A DNA stretch of 64,000 nucleotides from the NCBI RefSeq assembly GCF_033439725.1, contig NW_026944383.1:7192001-7256000 (forward strand), in the 5' to 3' direction. Under the pieces are notes generated by a model. That model searched no databases. It saw nothing but the letters and a program-made list of their open reading frames with translations, and was not told the DNA's origin. Origin of the DNA: Neurospora tetraspora. Lineage: Eukaryota; Ascomycota; Sordariomycetes; Sordariales; Sordariaceae. Of this stretch, positions 10,967 through 22,993 are shown piece after piece. The number at the start of each line of letters is the position of its first letter. Position 1 is the first letter of the stretch. The position numbers were made by a program, and so were the translations under genes.

Positions 10967-13900
10967 ATGTCCCCTCCAATGCCTTCAAGATTTTGGTCTG
11001 ATGATCTTCTGCCAGGACCCTCCCCTTACGCGCGCGACGCCCAGTCGTCAAGCCCGACGTCTCCCAGCTTTGCGGCTAGCCACCTGCCGGCTCGCGATTC
11101 CGACGATGAAGAGTACAGCGCTCATGAAATGAGTGACACAGAGTTCGACAATACCATCGAGCATGACCACCTTGGCAGCAGGCCTGGCAGCCCTGATGGC
11201 CACGACGACCTGGGCCACGCCGAGAACCACTCGACAGACGCAGAGATTGAAGAGGGCATGCTTCTCAGAGATATGCCCAAAAAGACAACATTCTACGACG
11301 CCGTAACCGAGCGCCAGATGACTCAGACAGACGCCAAGCTGTTCTATCAACGAAGCCAGGTCGAGAGGAACCAGATTCCTACAAACGCCCACGCCACTCC
11401 CATTGGCAGCCCTTTCATCGCGCCAGGTCACGGTCACAGCGCTGGAACAAGGCACATTCCCACAAATCCTTCCCAGAGTGTATCTTCTGAGTCCACGATG
11501 GGCACCGGGCTCAACGCTGGCCCTGTCAATGATCCTCTGATCCAAAGGATGCCGCGACTTTCAGGCAGTTATAGTCATACTCGGCCCAACAATGGCTCGC
11601 AATTGCCGGGGAGGATTAACCCGGCTGCTCAGCGGGAGACGTTGCTCAACACTGGCATGGTCTCTGGTATTGGAAGCAGTACTTATATGGACGCAGACCC
11701 TCAGATCACCGCTGAGCTTACTGGCATCTTTCAGGACGTTCAGAAGATCATTGATCTTAGGCGGAAGTACATCAATGTCTCCCTCCAAGGGCCGTTCGAC
11801 AACCCTAAGGATGACCCTAGCTGGGTCATCTATCCTCCTCCCCCGGGTCCGGCCTGGAGCGAAGACCGGGAAAAGGCTGGGCGCGGCACTCATGCTCTCA
11901 ACAGCGCGGCAAACAGTCTGGCAAATAGCATGATTTTAAACAACGACAAGCACGAAGGGTCCTCTGGCACCCCCATCAAGTGGACGGGCAAGAAGCGCAA
12001 GCCTGGGCAGGATATTGGAGAGGATTTCGTGCTTGAGGACTTGCTGCCTGCGCCCGGTCCGGATGATTTTACATACAAGCTGGATGAAAGTGGTGTTTAC
12101 CAGATCTACAGTAACGACCAGGACAAAGAGGCCGATAAGCCAGCTATCAAGATTCCGACCTTGAGGGAGTATTACTTGGACCTGGAAGCCATCCTGTCAG
12201 TCTCCTCGGACGGACCTAGCAAGAGTTTCGCGTTCAGACGTCTTCAGTACCTCGAAAAGCGGTTCGACCTCTACGTGCTTCTGGAGGGATACGATGAGAC
12301 GGCCGACAGCAAGAAGGTGCCCCATCGTGATTTCTACAACGTCAGAAAGGTCGACACCCACGTTCACCACTCGGCCTGCATGAACCAGAAGCATCTGTTG
12401 CGTTTCATCAAGAGTAAAATGAAGAAGTACCCGGACGAGATTGTGCTTTACAGAGATGGCAAGCACCTGACGCTGGCTGAGGTCTTTCAGAGTCTCAATC
12501 TCACAGCCTATGATCTCAGTATCGATACGCTGGATATGCACGCTCACACGGATTCGTTCCACCGCTTCGACAAGTTCAACCTGAAGTATAACCCGATTGG
12601 CGAGTCGCGTTTGCGTACCATCTTCCTCAAGACGGACAACTTCATTAACGGACGCTACCTGGCCGAAATCACCAAGGAAGTCATTTCGGATCTGGAGTCT
12701 AGCAAATACCAGATGGTTGAGTGGCGTGTGTCCATCTACGGCAAGTCCCTCGATGAGTGGGACAAGCTTGCCAACTGGGTTGTCGACAACAAGCTGTTCT
12801 CTCACAACGTCCGCTGGCTCGTCCAGATTCCTCGCCTCTACGATGTTTACAAAGCTAGTGGCGGCGTAAACACGTTCGAGGAGGTTGTCAGGAACATTTT
12901 CGAGCCCTTGTTCGAGGTCACCAAGGATCCCTCCAGCCACCCCAAGTTGCACATCTTCTTGCAGAGAGTCATTGGTTTGGACAGTGTCGACGATGAAAGC
13001 AAGGTTGAGCGACGACTGTTCAAGAAGTTTCCCGTCCCTAAGATTTGGGACGGCAAGCAGAACCCCCCTTACAGCTACTGGATCTATTACCTGTATGCGA
13101 ACATGGCCTCGCTTAACCACTGGCGCAAGAAGCGTGGGTTCAACACTTTTGTCCTCCGTCCTCACTGCGGTGAAGCGGGCGACAGCGAGCATCTTGCCGT
13201 CGCTGCTTTGTGCTGCCACAGCATCAGCCACGGTCTTCTCTTGCGCAAGGTTCCTGTCTTGCAATACGTCTTCTACCTTGAGTCGATTGGTATTGCCATG
13301 TCGCCATTGAGCAATAACGCGTTGTTCTTGGCATACGAGAGAAACCCGATGCACCAATACTTCAAGCGTGGCCTCAACGTGTCGCTCTCCACGGATGATC
13401 CTCTCCAGTTTGCGTTCACCAAGGAGCCGCTTATCGAGGAGTATGCGGTGGCGGCGCAGATCTACAAGCTCAGCCCGGTGGACATGTGCGAGCTTGCAAA
13501 GAACTCGGTGATGCAGAGTGGTTACGAGTATTCGATCAAGGAGCAGTGGCTGGGCAAGAACTTCCACTTGCCAGGAGCCCAGGGCAATAACATGGTCAAG
13601 ACAAACGTGCCTGACCGCAGAGTGGAGTTCCGTTATAGGACTCTTCTCGAGGAAAGGGGAATGTGAGTTTACATAGCTTGCTGGAACAAATGAATGACTG
13701 CTGACAGTTGAACACAGGGTTGAAAGATACAACGCCCTCGCAGCCGAATCGGCGGCAGCCTCCGCTCAAGCAGCCCCCAAGTCTCCCGCGCCGCCTGCGA
13801 AGGCTAGCATCAGTGAAGCGAAGACATCGCTCAACATCAGCACCTCGCAGCCCTCTCCGCACGCGGGCACCGACTCCCTTTCTCAATCCCAGGTCCTTCC

Positions 13901-14108
13901 CAGCCCAATGCAACAGTCGCCCCAGCTGGGACTCCCCAGTGCCGCCCTGGAAGGAACCGCCACTGCCACTGGCCTCACAGACTCGATGAAGGAGCTGCAT
14001 CTCCCCGAGCACGAACCTAGGTATTTCCCTGGCGTGATGTCGCGCAGCCAGGGCCGCAAGACCAGCACCCGACAGAGTTCGATACATGAGAGCGATGCCA
14101 AGCCGTAG
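10967..14108 (+). CDS. amd1: AMP deaminase
   Basis: Exon 1 (10967-13662) and exon 2 (13718-14108) join across a 55-nt intron that splits a Met codon; the product is 1028 aa. Residues 1-390 are variable and Ser/Pro-rich. The catalytic TIM barrel follows, with the metal motif VDTHVHHSACMNQKHLL (about 465), RLRTIFLKTDN, HCGEAGD, and the active-site region LSTDDPLQFAFTKEPLIEEY then AVAAQIYKLSPVDMCELAKN. All expected His and Asp residues are present. The enzyme deaminates AMP to IMP and so balances adenylate and guanylate pools. The C-terminal exon is a low-complexity Ser/Gln/Pro tail of about 130 residues, beyond the catalytic domain and typical of fungal orthologues. The start is the first in-frame ATG; a further 5' exon cannot be excluded. 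Confidence 0.95.
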
Positions 14109-16518
14109 GTGGCTGACATCACCTCATCCGGAGAATTCGTCGGCGAGGTGGAGGTGATGAGACGGAAGGACACGCCGAGCGTGATCGTGATGGAGGATTA
14201 TATGGAGGATATGCAGCCGCCGGAAGCTACGGTGGGGATGGCGCAGGAGGTGGGGAGTACACCTGTGCAAGACTGTCCTGACTGTTTGGAGGTGGTTTGT
14301 GAGTGAGTGAGTGAGTGAGTGGAAGGCGTGGCCCGTGTACTGGGTGGATAAAAGGTGCATTTCGCTGGGATTCCTGTACTTGATTCTTCTTAACCATCAA
14401 CACCACACTACCTAAAAATCATCACTTCTTTTTTGGAGTGAGCGAAGGCAGGGCGTAAACGTGGGTGTTAGTGTAAGATATAGACTGGGGCCATTCTGGG
14501 TCTGTGATTGATGGGTATTGGAACTGGTACTGGTATCTGGAAGCATGCTATATAGACTATCAGATTTATGGGCAGAGTTCATTGAAAGGGTTATATTCTC
14601 GCTATATAATTTACGTTGAACTGGCGTCTAGACTTTTGGTCAGGCTATCTCCACCAGCAAAAAGGGGGTTGACGATAGTTGCTAGTACAGTACTAGTGTT
14701 CGGGGAGGCCAGCAAGCTGTCCTCGACCCTTCCCTGAGGGTGTAAGGCTGGATCCTGGGTTGTGGCCCGTGCAGAGCTGGATTCTGGGGTGGTCCGTACA
14801 AAGGGTCCGTACACCCACCCGCGCCCAGTATGCCTCCCAGAGCCGCCAGACTTCCTCTTCCTCTCAGTGCACCTCGCGGGCACCTCGCGGGAGAGCGGTA
14901 GTCCGGGTGGCGTAATATTCGATAATATTCACAGTTTTCGGTGGAGTAGAAAAAAGATTTTACGCGAGGCTTACGGGTTGAAAACAGTTCTTAACAGCAA
15001 TTACACAATAAATGTCAGGCCTAACAGTTCTTTTTGCGGGGAGTTTGCGGGAAAAAGGGTCCGTGCAGTAGCGAGATGTTAGCGCGTGCGGGGTTCTGTA
15101 TAGGGACCGCCAGCGAAAAGCACTAACACCCTAACCGCACTTTTTTTGGGCTGACCTGCTGTAGATATATAGAGATTGATCGTTACGTTACCGTAAGTAC
15201 GAAACAAATCCAATTCAGGGGGCGTATGTCCAGCGGACCCTCGACCTGAAATGAACGATCCACTAAGCGCCCAAATGTCAAGAGGGAAAACCCGGGATAT
15301 GACGCTATCTACACGTGCGGCTACACAGTAGATCGCTGATGAAGCCCGGGTCTGCCGGTCGAGAACAGCTGGCTGCTTGGTTCCAACTTGACTTTCATAA
15401 TCAAGACTGAATTACAGCTAATTAACACCTTGTAACTAGTGAAAGTTACGCATTCGAAATATGTATGGGTACATAGGTATGTGGGCTGTGCTTGCTCCTG
15501 CATGATCTCACTGTTCTGGTTATCCATCCTTCGTTCCTGCGCCAGTTGCCTGCTTCGATGTTGTTGGTTAACGATCGATCGAGATGCGCTGCAGTGTCGT
15601 TCCCTAGAACGTACTATGTAGGTACAGAGCAGCGCTGGGAAGTTGCGTAGTGCTTGGGGGTTCAAGTTTCTAGTTTCCCGAACTTGTCCATTCGTAAAGA
15701 AAGGGTTTGTTCTCTTGTCCTTCCATCGCCTGTGCTTTGTTTATGTTCTCGTAACGGTTCTTCCGAAAATATTTCCTTTTCACAATGTATACATTTTGGT
15801 GATACCATCCGTGCACGACCCCCGAACACACCGGCTCCCGACCCATTACGTTTGGCAGCGAATTGGGCAGCCCACCACATCATTAAACGAGCACTCGGGT
15901 CCACGACTCGGACATGTTGTAATTTCCAGTGTCTCCCTTGGCTCGACCATTTCGACCGCAACTCCAAACTCTTGATTACGATAAAAACAAAACTCTGCAC
16001 AGGGTCACTGCAGCCGCGCGCGCTCGCTGTCGACATCTTACCGACGTTCCTTCGCTCGAAATCACAGGCTATCCGTACGATATAGGAGGGCCTTGGCCGG
16101 CCACGATCCTAGTGTAAGAACAAGCATACAGTGTCTGCTCAGCGGCTGCCCCTTGCTTCAGGAGCGCCCGTACACTCTAGACCGGGAACTAACTCGTCCG
16201 CAGCGGTGCATTACTGGCACCCAACCCCCGGGCAATCCAGGAGTTCCCGTTCGTTCGTCTGCCAAGCCGCAGCGCCGCCCCCGTCACCCGTCATCCCCAG
16301 CGTCACCCGCTCTCACACGCTGCCGCCGCCGCTCGCTCCTTGTTTCCATTCCTACCGACCCCCCCGCAAGAACCAAGACTTGTGATACCACCAGCCACCA
16401 TTCGCACCACAGCGCCTTTCGTTTTCCCCGATTCTTTTCCTCGTAATAACAACTTCCCTGCGTCAATTCATGCCGGCTGCCATCCAGAGAGAATCATACG
16501 AGTAGAATTCCCGCAGCC
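14109..16518. other. Long intergenic region between AMP deaminase and sla1
   Basis: About 2.4 kb without a supportable gene. It contains a GTGA tetranucleotide run (14299-14321), a short tandem duplication of CACCTCGCGGG (about 14868-14891), and three copies of a GGTCCGT(A/G)CA-like 10-mer (about 14791, 14804 and 15059). The middle (14900-15250) is AT-richer than the neighbouring genes and may be an old repeat remnant, but no terminal repeats or coding relics are clear. The last 700 bases are C-rich and probably form the sla1 promoter and leader. Confidence 0.4.
14299..14321. repeat. (GTGA)n microsatellite
   Basis: Five and three-quarter units of GTGA, 190 bp past the AMP deaminase stop. A run of the same unit and the same 23-nt length lies at 20271-20293, just past the sla1 stop. 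Confidence 0.85.
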
Positions 16519-19500
16519 ATGGGCTTCCTCGGCGTCTACAGGGCCATCTACGATTACGCGCCCCAGGGCGAGGGCGAGTTGACAATCTCCGAAGGCGACA
16601 TTCTTTATGTGTTGGAAAAGAGCCAGGACGACGATTGGTGGAAGGCAAAGAAGAAGGCCAATGCCGCCGACGATGACGAGCCCGTCGGCTTGATCCCGAA
16701 TAACTACATTGAGGAGGTATGTGATGTGGTCTGAGGTCTATGCAATGTCGTCTTGATACACCTACATGGAGGACAGCAAGCTGGCTGGCCTTGGCATTTA
16801 GATGGATCACTTGAACTGACCGCGCACACCACGACGCCAGGCGAAACCCGTATCATACGCTCGCGCTCTCTACGAGTACACGCGTCAGACCGACGAAGAG
16901 ATCTCCTTCCCCGAGGATGCGCAGCTCTCAGTCTTCGACGCTTCCGACCCCGATTGGATCCTAGTTGGCCACGATGGCGACTACGGCTTCGCGCCCGCCA
17001 ACTACATCGAGTTGGGCGGTGGTCAGGCTGACCAGCAGGCCGAGGAGGAGGAGGAGGCTCCTCCTCCGGCTCTCCCGCAGAGGACACCAAGCGTCAGCGT
17101 CGATGTAGCCAGCCCGCCCCTGCCCGCCAGGAGCGTACCCTCCGAGCCAAGCAGCCCCGTTGCTGCCTCCAACCCTGCTGCCGCCATCGCCGGAGTTATG
17201 GCCAACCGCTCGTCGTTCCAACCCCCAGCGCCCATCAGGGCTCCCCAGCCCCAGCGACAGTCATACGCTTCGGAAGACTATGAAGAAGAGGTTAGGTCCC
17301 CGCCGCTTCCGAGCCGCCCGCGGGGCGATTCGCAAATTGCTCCGGAGCAAAAGTCCTACAGACCGGTGCCGCCGCCCGCACAGTCGGCATCGCACGACAC
17401 CGACGACTATGGAATCAGCCCGCGAACCTCAATCCAGCCTGCTCCTCAGACCGCTGCGCTCACCCCTGGCGGTTTCCACATGTACAACATCAACGAGATG
17501 ACGTCGGTGATGGGCAAGAAGAAGAAGATGCCGACCACGTTGGGCATTAACCTGAGGACGGGAATGATTCTGATAGCACCGGAACACGCCCACGACGGTC
17601 CTTCGCAGGAATGGCGGGCCGATTGCATGACACACTACTCTCGGGAGGGCAAGCACGTGTTTATGGAGCTCGTGCGACCAAGCAAGAGCGTCGACTTTCA
17701 CGCGGGCGCCAAGGACACCGCTGAAGAGATCGTCGCGATGCTGGGCGACATGGCCGGAAATGTGCGCCTCGAGGGACTCAAGGAGATCATTGCCGCGGGA
17801 GTGGGAGGCAAGAAGAAGAAGGGTACCGTGTCGTACGATTTCATGGCTCAAGGAGAGGATGAGGTCACTGTCGGCGTCGGCGATGAGGTCGTTATTCTCG
17901 ATGATACCAAGAGCGACGAGTGGTGGATGGTTCGTCGCGTCAAGAACGGCAAGGAGGGCGTGGTTCCCAGCAGCTACATTGAGATCAACGGCGTGTGGGA
18001 AGAGCCGGAGACGGCCGTCACCGGTATTGCCGTGGGCATGTCGGAAGTCGAGAAGAACCGTCTGGAGGAGGCGCGCTTGACCAAGGAGGCGATCAAGGCT
18101 GCCCAGCGTGAGGAGGAGAAGGAGAAGCAGAAGAGGAACTCTGAGGTAGGCCCAGGATTGAGATTGCAAGAACGAAGAAGTAGTTTGCCGGCCACAGATG
18201 ATAACAGAAGAGGAAAACAGCGAAGCAGTAGGCGCGAAAACGGTCAGAGCAGCAGCTCCAAGTCGTCAAGCAAGTCGAGTAAGTGCGCCTGTGCCCAGAT
18301 TTCAGATTACGAAGATACTGACAGCCTGTCGCAGAGCCCGATCCTTCCAAGGTACGAACATGGACCGATCGATCCAAGTCGTTCAGCGTAGAGGCCCAAT
18401 TCCTCGGTGTCAAGGATGGTAAGATCAGGCTTCACAAGATGAACGGTGTGCAGATCGCCGTGCCCGTCTCGAAGATGTCTGTTGAGGATCTTGAGTACGT
18501 GGAGCGCGTAACTGGTGAATCTCTCGACGAAGACAAGCCCCTGTCCGACCTTAAGAACAAGCGATCTGCCGGCGAGTCTTCGAGATCTAGTCGATCGACG
18601 CGCGACAGGGAAAGAGACCGCGGTTCCAGCTCTCGGGTTGGCGCCACCATCGACTCCTCCAAGAAGCCCGACTACGACTGGTTTAACTTCTTCCTCGGTT
18701 GCGACGTACAGGTTGGTTTGTGCGAGCGGTATTCGCAAGCTTTCCTGCGGGAGGCTATCGACGAAAGTGTCTTGCCAGATGTTGATGCTACTGTGCTGAG
18801 GAACTTGGGCCTGCGTGAAGGTGACATCATCAAGGTCATGCGGTACCTGGATAACAAGTACATGCGGAACAAGAAGGGCGATGAGGGCGAGGGAGGACTC
18901 TTTTCTGGGCCAGGAGGAGCGCTGCGCAACAACACGAAGAAGGGCAGGCCGGCGCCCCCTGTCGAGGTCAGCAACACTGTCGATCCCAACGCTTTCTCCA
19001 AGGATGGTAGTGCCAAGGCCTCGTCCCCTACGGCTGCGGCTACGCCAACGTCGTCTGCCTCCAAGCCTTCCAGGGGCTTTGAGGATGATGCTTGGGATGT
19101 CAAGCCCACCAAGACGAAAACCCCTGAGCCGGCTGCGCAAGCCGTTGCTCCTACTCCTGCGGCGGCACCCGCTCCGGCTCCTGCTCTGGTTGACGCGCCG
19201 GCTCCCCCTCCGCCAGCGGCACTCACCAAGTCGATGCAGGAGTTGTCGTTGCTCACCCAACCTCTGGAGCCCGAGAAGGTCGCTCCTCCGCCAGTTGTGC
19301 AGCCGGCCATCACGTTACCTCCGCCCTCCGCGGCTCCGGCGCAGGTTCCTCAGCTTACCGGCGCCACTCCCGGCTTTTTCACCGGTATGCAACCCCCTGC
19401 TGTTGGTGGACAGATCCTTCCTCAGAACCTTGCCCGCCAAAGACCTATTGCTCCTCAGTTCACTGCGGCCCAGGGTGGTCTTGTTGCTCCACCTCCTCCA

Positions 19501-20228
19501 TCTCGCCCTCTCTCGGCGCCTCAGTCCGCTCAACCTAGCGCCTTCACGCCACCTCCTATCCAGCCTCAGATGACCGGTTTCCAACCACCCCAGATCGCTC
19601 CTCCCGGTCAGAGCCTCGCCGACCTCGCCCAGCAGCGTCTCCAGCAACAATACACCGCTCAGATGCAGGCCCAGCAACAACAAATGCAACAGCCCATGAT
19701 GACCGGCATGCAACCCATGATGACGGGCATGCAGCCCCAGCAGACCGGCTTCGGTCAGTTCCCCCCTCAACAACAACCCTTCATCCCTCAACCCACCGGC
19801 TTCGGTATGCAGCAACAACAAATGCAACAGCCCATGATGACCGGCATGCAACCCCAGCAAACCGGATTCGGTCAATACCCTCAACAGCAACAACAGCCCT
19901 TCATCGCCCAGCCTACCGGCTACGGTCATGTCGGTGGTGGACTCCCGCCGCCTCTCCAGCCTCAGTCTACGGGCATGAGCTTTGCTCAGGGCTTTGGTAA
20001 TGGACCCCAGCAGCAGCAGCAGCAGCCGTTGGTGCCGCAGCAGACTGGGCCGGCGCCGCCTGTGAGGTTTGGGATTACTGGTGATGCGAAGAAAATGGCG
20101 CCGCAGGCGACGGGGAGGAGGGCGAATCTGGCGGCTGCTAGTAAGTTTGCCCGCATAAAAGTATGTGCTGTGGTGGAAGGCAATGTGCTAACCGTTTACT
20201 AGCTCCTGATAACCCGTTCGGTTTCTAA
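16519..20228 (+). CDS. sla1: Actin cytoskeleton-regulatory complex protein Sla1
   Basis: Four exons, 16519-16716, 16841-18278, 18335-20140 and 20203-20228, give 1155 aa. Three SH3 domains lie at about 1-66 (YRAIYDYAPQGEGELTISEG), 67-125 (YARALYEYTRQTDEEISFPE) and 394-453 (GTVSYDFMAQGEDEVTVGVG). SHD1 follows at about 550-610 (VRTWTDRSKSFSVEAQFLG, then LHKMNGVQIAVPVSKMSVED) and a SAM-like SHD2 at about 657-722 (DYDWFNFFLGCDVQVGLCER). The rest is Pro/Gln-rich with many QxTG repeats such as QQTGFGQ and PQPTGFG, which in yeast are Prk1-family kinase targets. The last exon is 26 nt and encodes PDNPFGF, adding an EH-domain-binding NPF. Sla1 is an endocytic coat adaptor linking cargo, clathrin and Arp2/3 regulators. 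A GTAGGC...CCACAG segment near 18146-18196 looks intron-like, but removing it shifts the frame, so it is kept as coding. Confidence 0.94.
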
Positions 20229-21818
20229 GCTTTCTCCATACAATGTGTGTATAGGCCTTGTCGAATTGTTGTGAGTGAGTGAGTGAGTGAGTGGGCTCCG
20301 TCTAGTGGTTTTGCCCGTGGTTGAGTCAGGATCTACGTGGTTGGGTTTAGTTTTGTTGGTTGTTGATAGACTGTGCGGACTACCCGGGGAATGGGTGACG
20401 AAGATGCGAGTGAATCTGGAGTGAAGAGAGAAGTGAAGGAGAAACGCAAATGAGAGAGTTGGGAATGTTGGTGGTGGCAAGTTGGTGGTGGGAAGGCGGT
20501 GGGAGGGAAGGTGGTGGTGGTGTAAAGCATTAGCGAGTTCTTTGCGAGACAACACAACTTGAACATACACGCCGACGAAACGGAAAGAAGAGGAAGAACC
20601 TGGAAGAAGAAGCAGCACCGCGGATCGCATTAGCATCGTCGCATTTTTTTATAAGAACGATACTTTTTAATATGATAATTACTAGGATGGATTGTCAAGT
20701 TTTGGATTACCTACCTCTTCTTGTATGTGAAAACTCAAAAAAGTCCCCAAGCTGTCACGTGTGTATAAAAAGATGGCACTTGCTTCTATTCTTACCGATG
20801 GTGATTAAACTTGAACACCACCGTACTTGATGTGACTGTGGCAGCAAGCACATGCCAACACTTATAAGATCCGTGTACTATTCTACCATCTGATCTTCAG
20901 GTCTTTCATCCCATCTGGACTTGTCATCGCATATCAGAAAAAGCCCTACACATTCTTTCCCAATACAGAACATGTTCATCTTCTTCTTCCTTCTTCATAT
21001 CTAATATCTTATTACTTGCAATGTAGCTATCCACTTCACCATTCAGAAGCACTTTCGCCGTTCATATTGAGAGTAAGGCCTTTCATGATGAACATCTATT
21101 ATTCTCATTAACCTATACCTACTACCAACCCTGAACGACCCTAACTAATACCTTGGGCATCATATCCCAGATACTACCATACAAAGCCAGTGCAATACGC
21201 TTTATCGATCCTCTCTCTCCCCATTGTAAAAATAAGAAACGCTTACAAAATGATATAGCAACCAACCTCCTCCGCAAGCGATTGATGGCTAGACCAGACC
21301 TCATCAACCCATCTATCTACCCTATTTAACGATGTATCCAAAGAAGATATGGCAAGTAAACCCACCCCGTGATTGTCACCATGAATATTCGATACTGGCA
21401 CCTAGCCAGCCCGTCTCTTAACGAACTCCTCCTCCTCCTCTTCATACTCTTGTTAATCCGAGAGATTCTGTCCTTGTCACTTTGTGACGGTCTAACTTAA
21501 AGACCTCCATATCTTCTTTCTCATCTTTAGTTCCCTCTTGATTCTGGGATAGTTTTCCGGTAGAACATCCCTTAACAGCAGAGTCTCTTCTCCGCTCCCG
21601 CTCTCCGGACGCGGCGCCGGCAACAACTCCAGCAGGTTTCTATGACCATTATTACCTGCGCTCATGACCTCGATGACACGCCTCAGCGCCGGCAGGGACG
21701 GATCGTCGTCGTCATTCCCGCTGGCGCTGCTGTGGTGGGTAACCGCGTCCCCGTCCACAGGTGGTGAGGATGGTGGGCGCGTAGGAGAAGAACGGAATCC
21801 GAGAAAGGCGCGCTAGTC
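20229..21818. other. 3' intergenic region, convergent
   Basis: About 1.6 kb between the sla1 stop and the stop of the convergent TLC-domain gene. It holds a GTGA run at 20271-20293 and an AT-rich stretch at 20640-21350 without a conserved frame. The minus-strand frame 21492-21812 is open in the same phase as the TLC gene, after two closely spaced stops; see findings. Confidence 0.45.
20271..20293. repeat. (GTGA)n microsatellite
   Basis: Five and three-quarter GTGA units starting 43 bp after the sla1 stop, probably in its 3' UTR. It matches the length and unit of the run at 14299-14321. Confidence 0.85.
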
Positions 21819-22993
21819 CTACTGGATCGTCCCCTCGCGGAGCTCTTCGTTATCGGGGATGAGGTCCTCGATCGAGTTCTGGCGACGGTGCTTGTTGACG
21901 GTGACGGGGCGCTTGGGTTGTTCCGTGGCGGTGGTGTTGGCCTTGCCCTCCTTCTCCTCCGAAGTAGTGGCAGCAGTATCCAACTTCTCCTTCTTACTCC
22001 CCTCCTCCTTAGGCACAAACCTCTTCCTCACCGCCGTAACCATCTTGAAGAACCAATACCAGTTAAGCGAGTTGAGCGTCAAGTTGCTCGCCACATAAAG
22101 CAAAGCAAGCCAGACGGGGACGGGCTCGGGCTTGGCGGCGAAGAGCATCACGTTCTCAGCATCGACGATGGAGCTGGTGGTGTTGTAGTATGACTGGATG
22201 TACTCCGGCGAAGGCGCGCGGTGCACGGCTTGCCACATGTCCTTGTAGACGACGGCGGATTGCCAGGTGCCCCAGATCAGGCGGCAGCAGAAGAAGGTGA
22301 CGAGAAGGGCGACGCCGTTGTACAGCTGTGCGCGGGAGCCGGTCATGTTGAGCTTGTCGAAGAACCAGTGGATGTTGAGGAAGGGGGTCGAGAGCTCGTA
22401 GAGGATGAAGGTCGTCGAGTAGTAGTTGAGGAAGGGTCTCTGTTGTTGACGGGGTTCGTTAGTTGCTGGCAAAAGTTAAGGGAAGGGGTAGGGGGCAGGA
22501 GAAGACGTACGAATCCAAAGGAGTAAACCACAAGAGCGCTGACGGCGTGGGCGAGCAGGCCAAACCCAAAGATATCAAAGTTCAGCAAGGTGATGCCCAA
22601 GTCCCAGACGAAGTAGCCGCAAGCCAGAGCCTGGATCATGCCCGAGGCGCCGGTGTATCCCCAGATGCGCTGCTCCCAGTCCATGGCGGCGCGCTCCTTG
22701 TCGGCGTACATGACCCATAGTGCCAGGGCGTTGATGAGGGTGCTCTGGACGAGCGAGACGACGTGGGTGTCCCAGTTGGCCTTCTTGGAGCGCGAGTGTT
22801 TGGGGTAGTACTTGGAGAAGAAGAGGTTGGACACCACGGGCGAGACGACGACGTGGACAAAGGTGTAGAAGGCGGCGGCGCCAATAACTTCGTGGACATG
22901 GAGTGGCAGTGTCGGGAAGGACAGACGGTCGGCCCATGGCTGGCTGGCCTTGGCCAGAGCCGGAATCGGGGGGAACGGGAAGGGATCCCGCAT
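21819..22993 (-). CDS. TLC-domain membrane protein (TLCD4/TMEM56-like)
   Basis: Minus-strand exons 22993-22511 and 22439-21819, joined over a 71-nt intron (GTACGT...ACAG), give 367 aa. There are about six to seven hydrophobic segments, including HEVIGAAAFYTFVHVVVSPV near 38, TLINALALWVMY near 95, and a second half reading YSTTFILYELSTPFLNIHWF, which is the conserved core of the TRAM-LAG1-CLN8 (TLC) homology domain. The C-terminal 60 residues are charged and cytosolic. It lacks the usual ceramide-synthase Lag1 motif with paired histidines, so a role as a lipid-handling or trafficking membrane protein related to TLCD4 fits better than ceramide synthase; this is inference. The ATG at 22993 is the first proper start (MRDPFPFPP). 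Confidence 0.82.

Noticed and set aside
12197-13732. 511-codon open frame antisense to AMP deaminase
   Set aside because: It lies wholly opposite a strongly conserved coding exon and reflects codon bias; it shows no domain of its own.
18146-18196. Intron-like GTAGGC...CCACAG segment in sla1
   Set aside because: Removal shifts the frame away from the following exon, whereas the unspliced reading matches the family's Ser/Arg linker.
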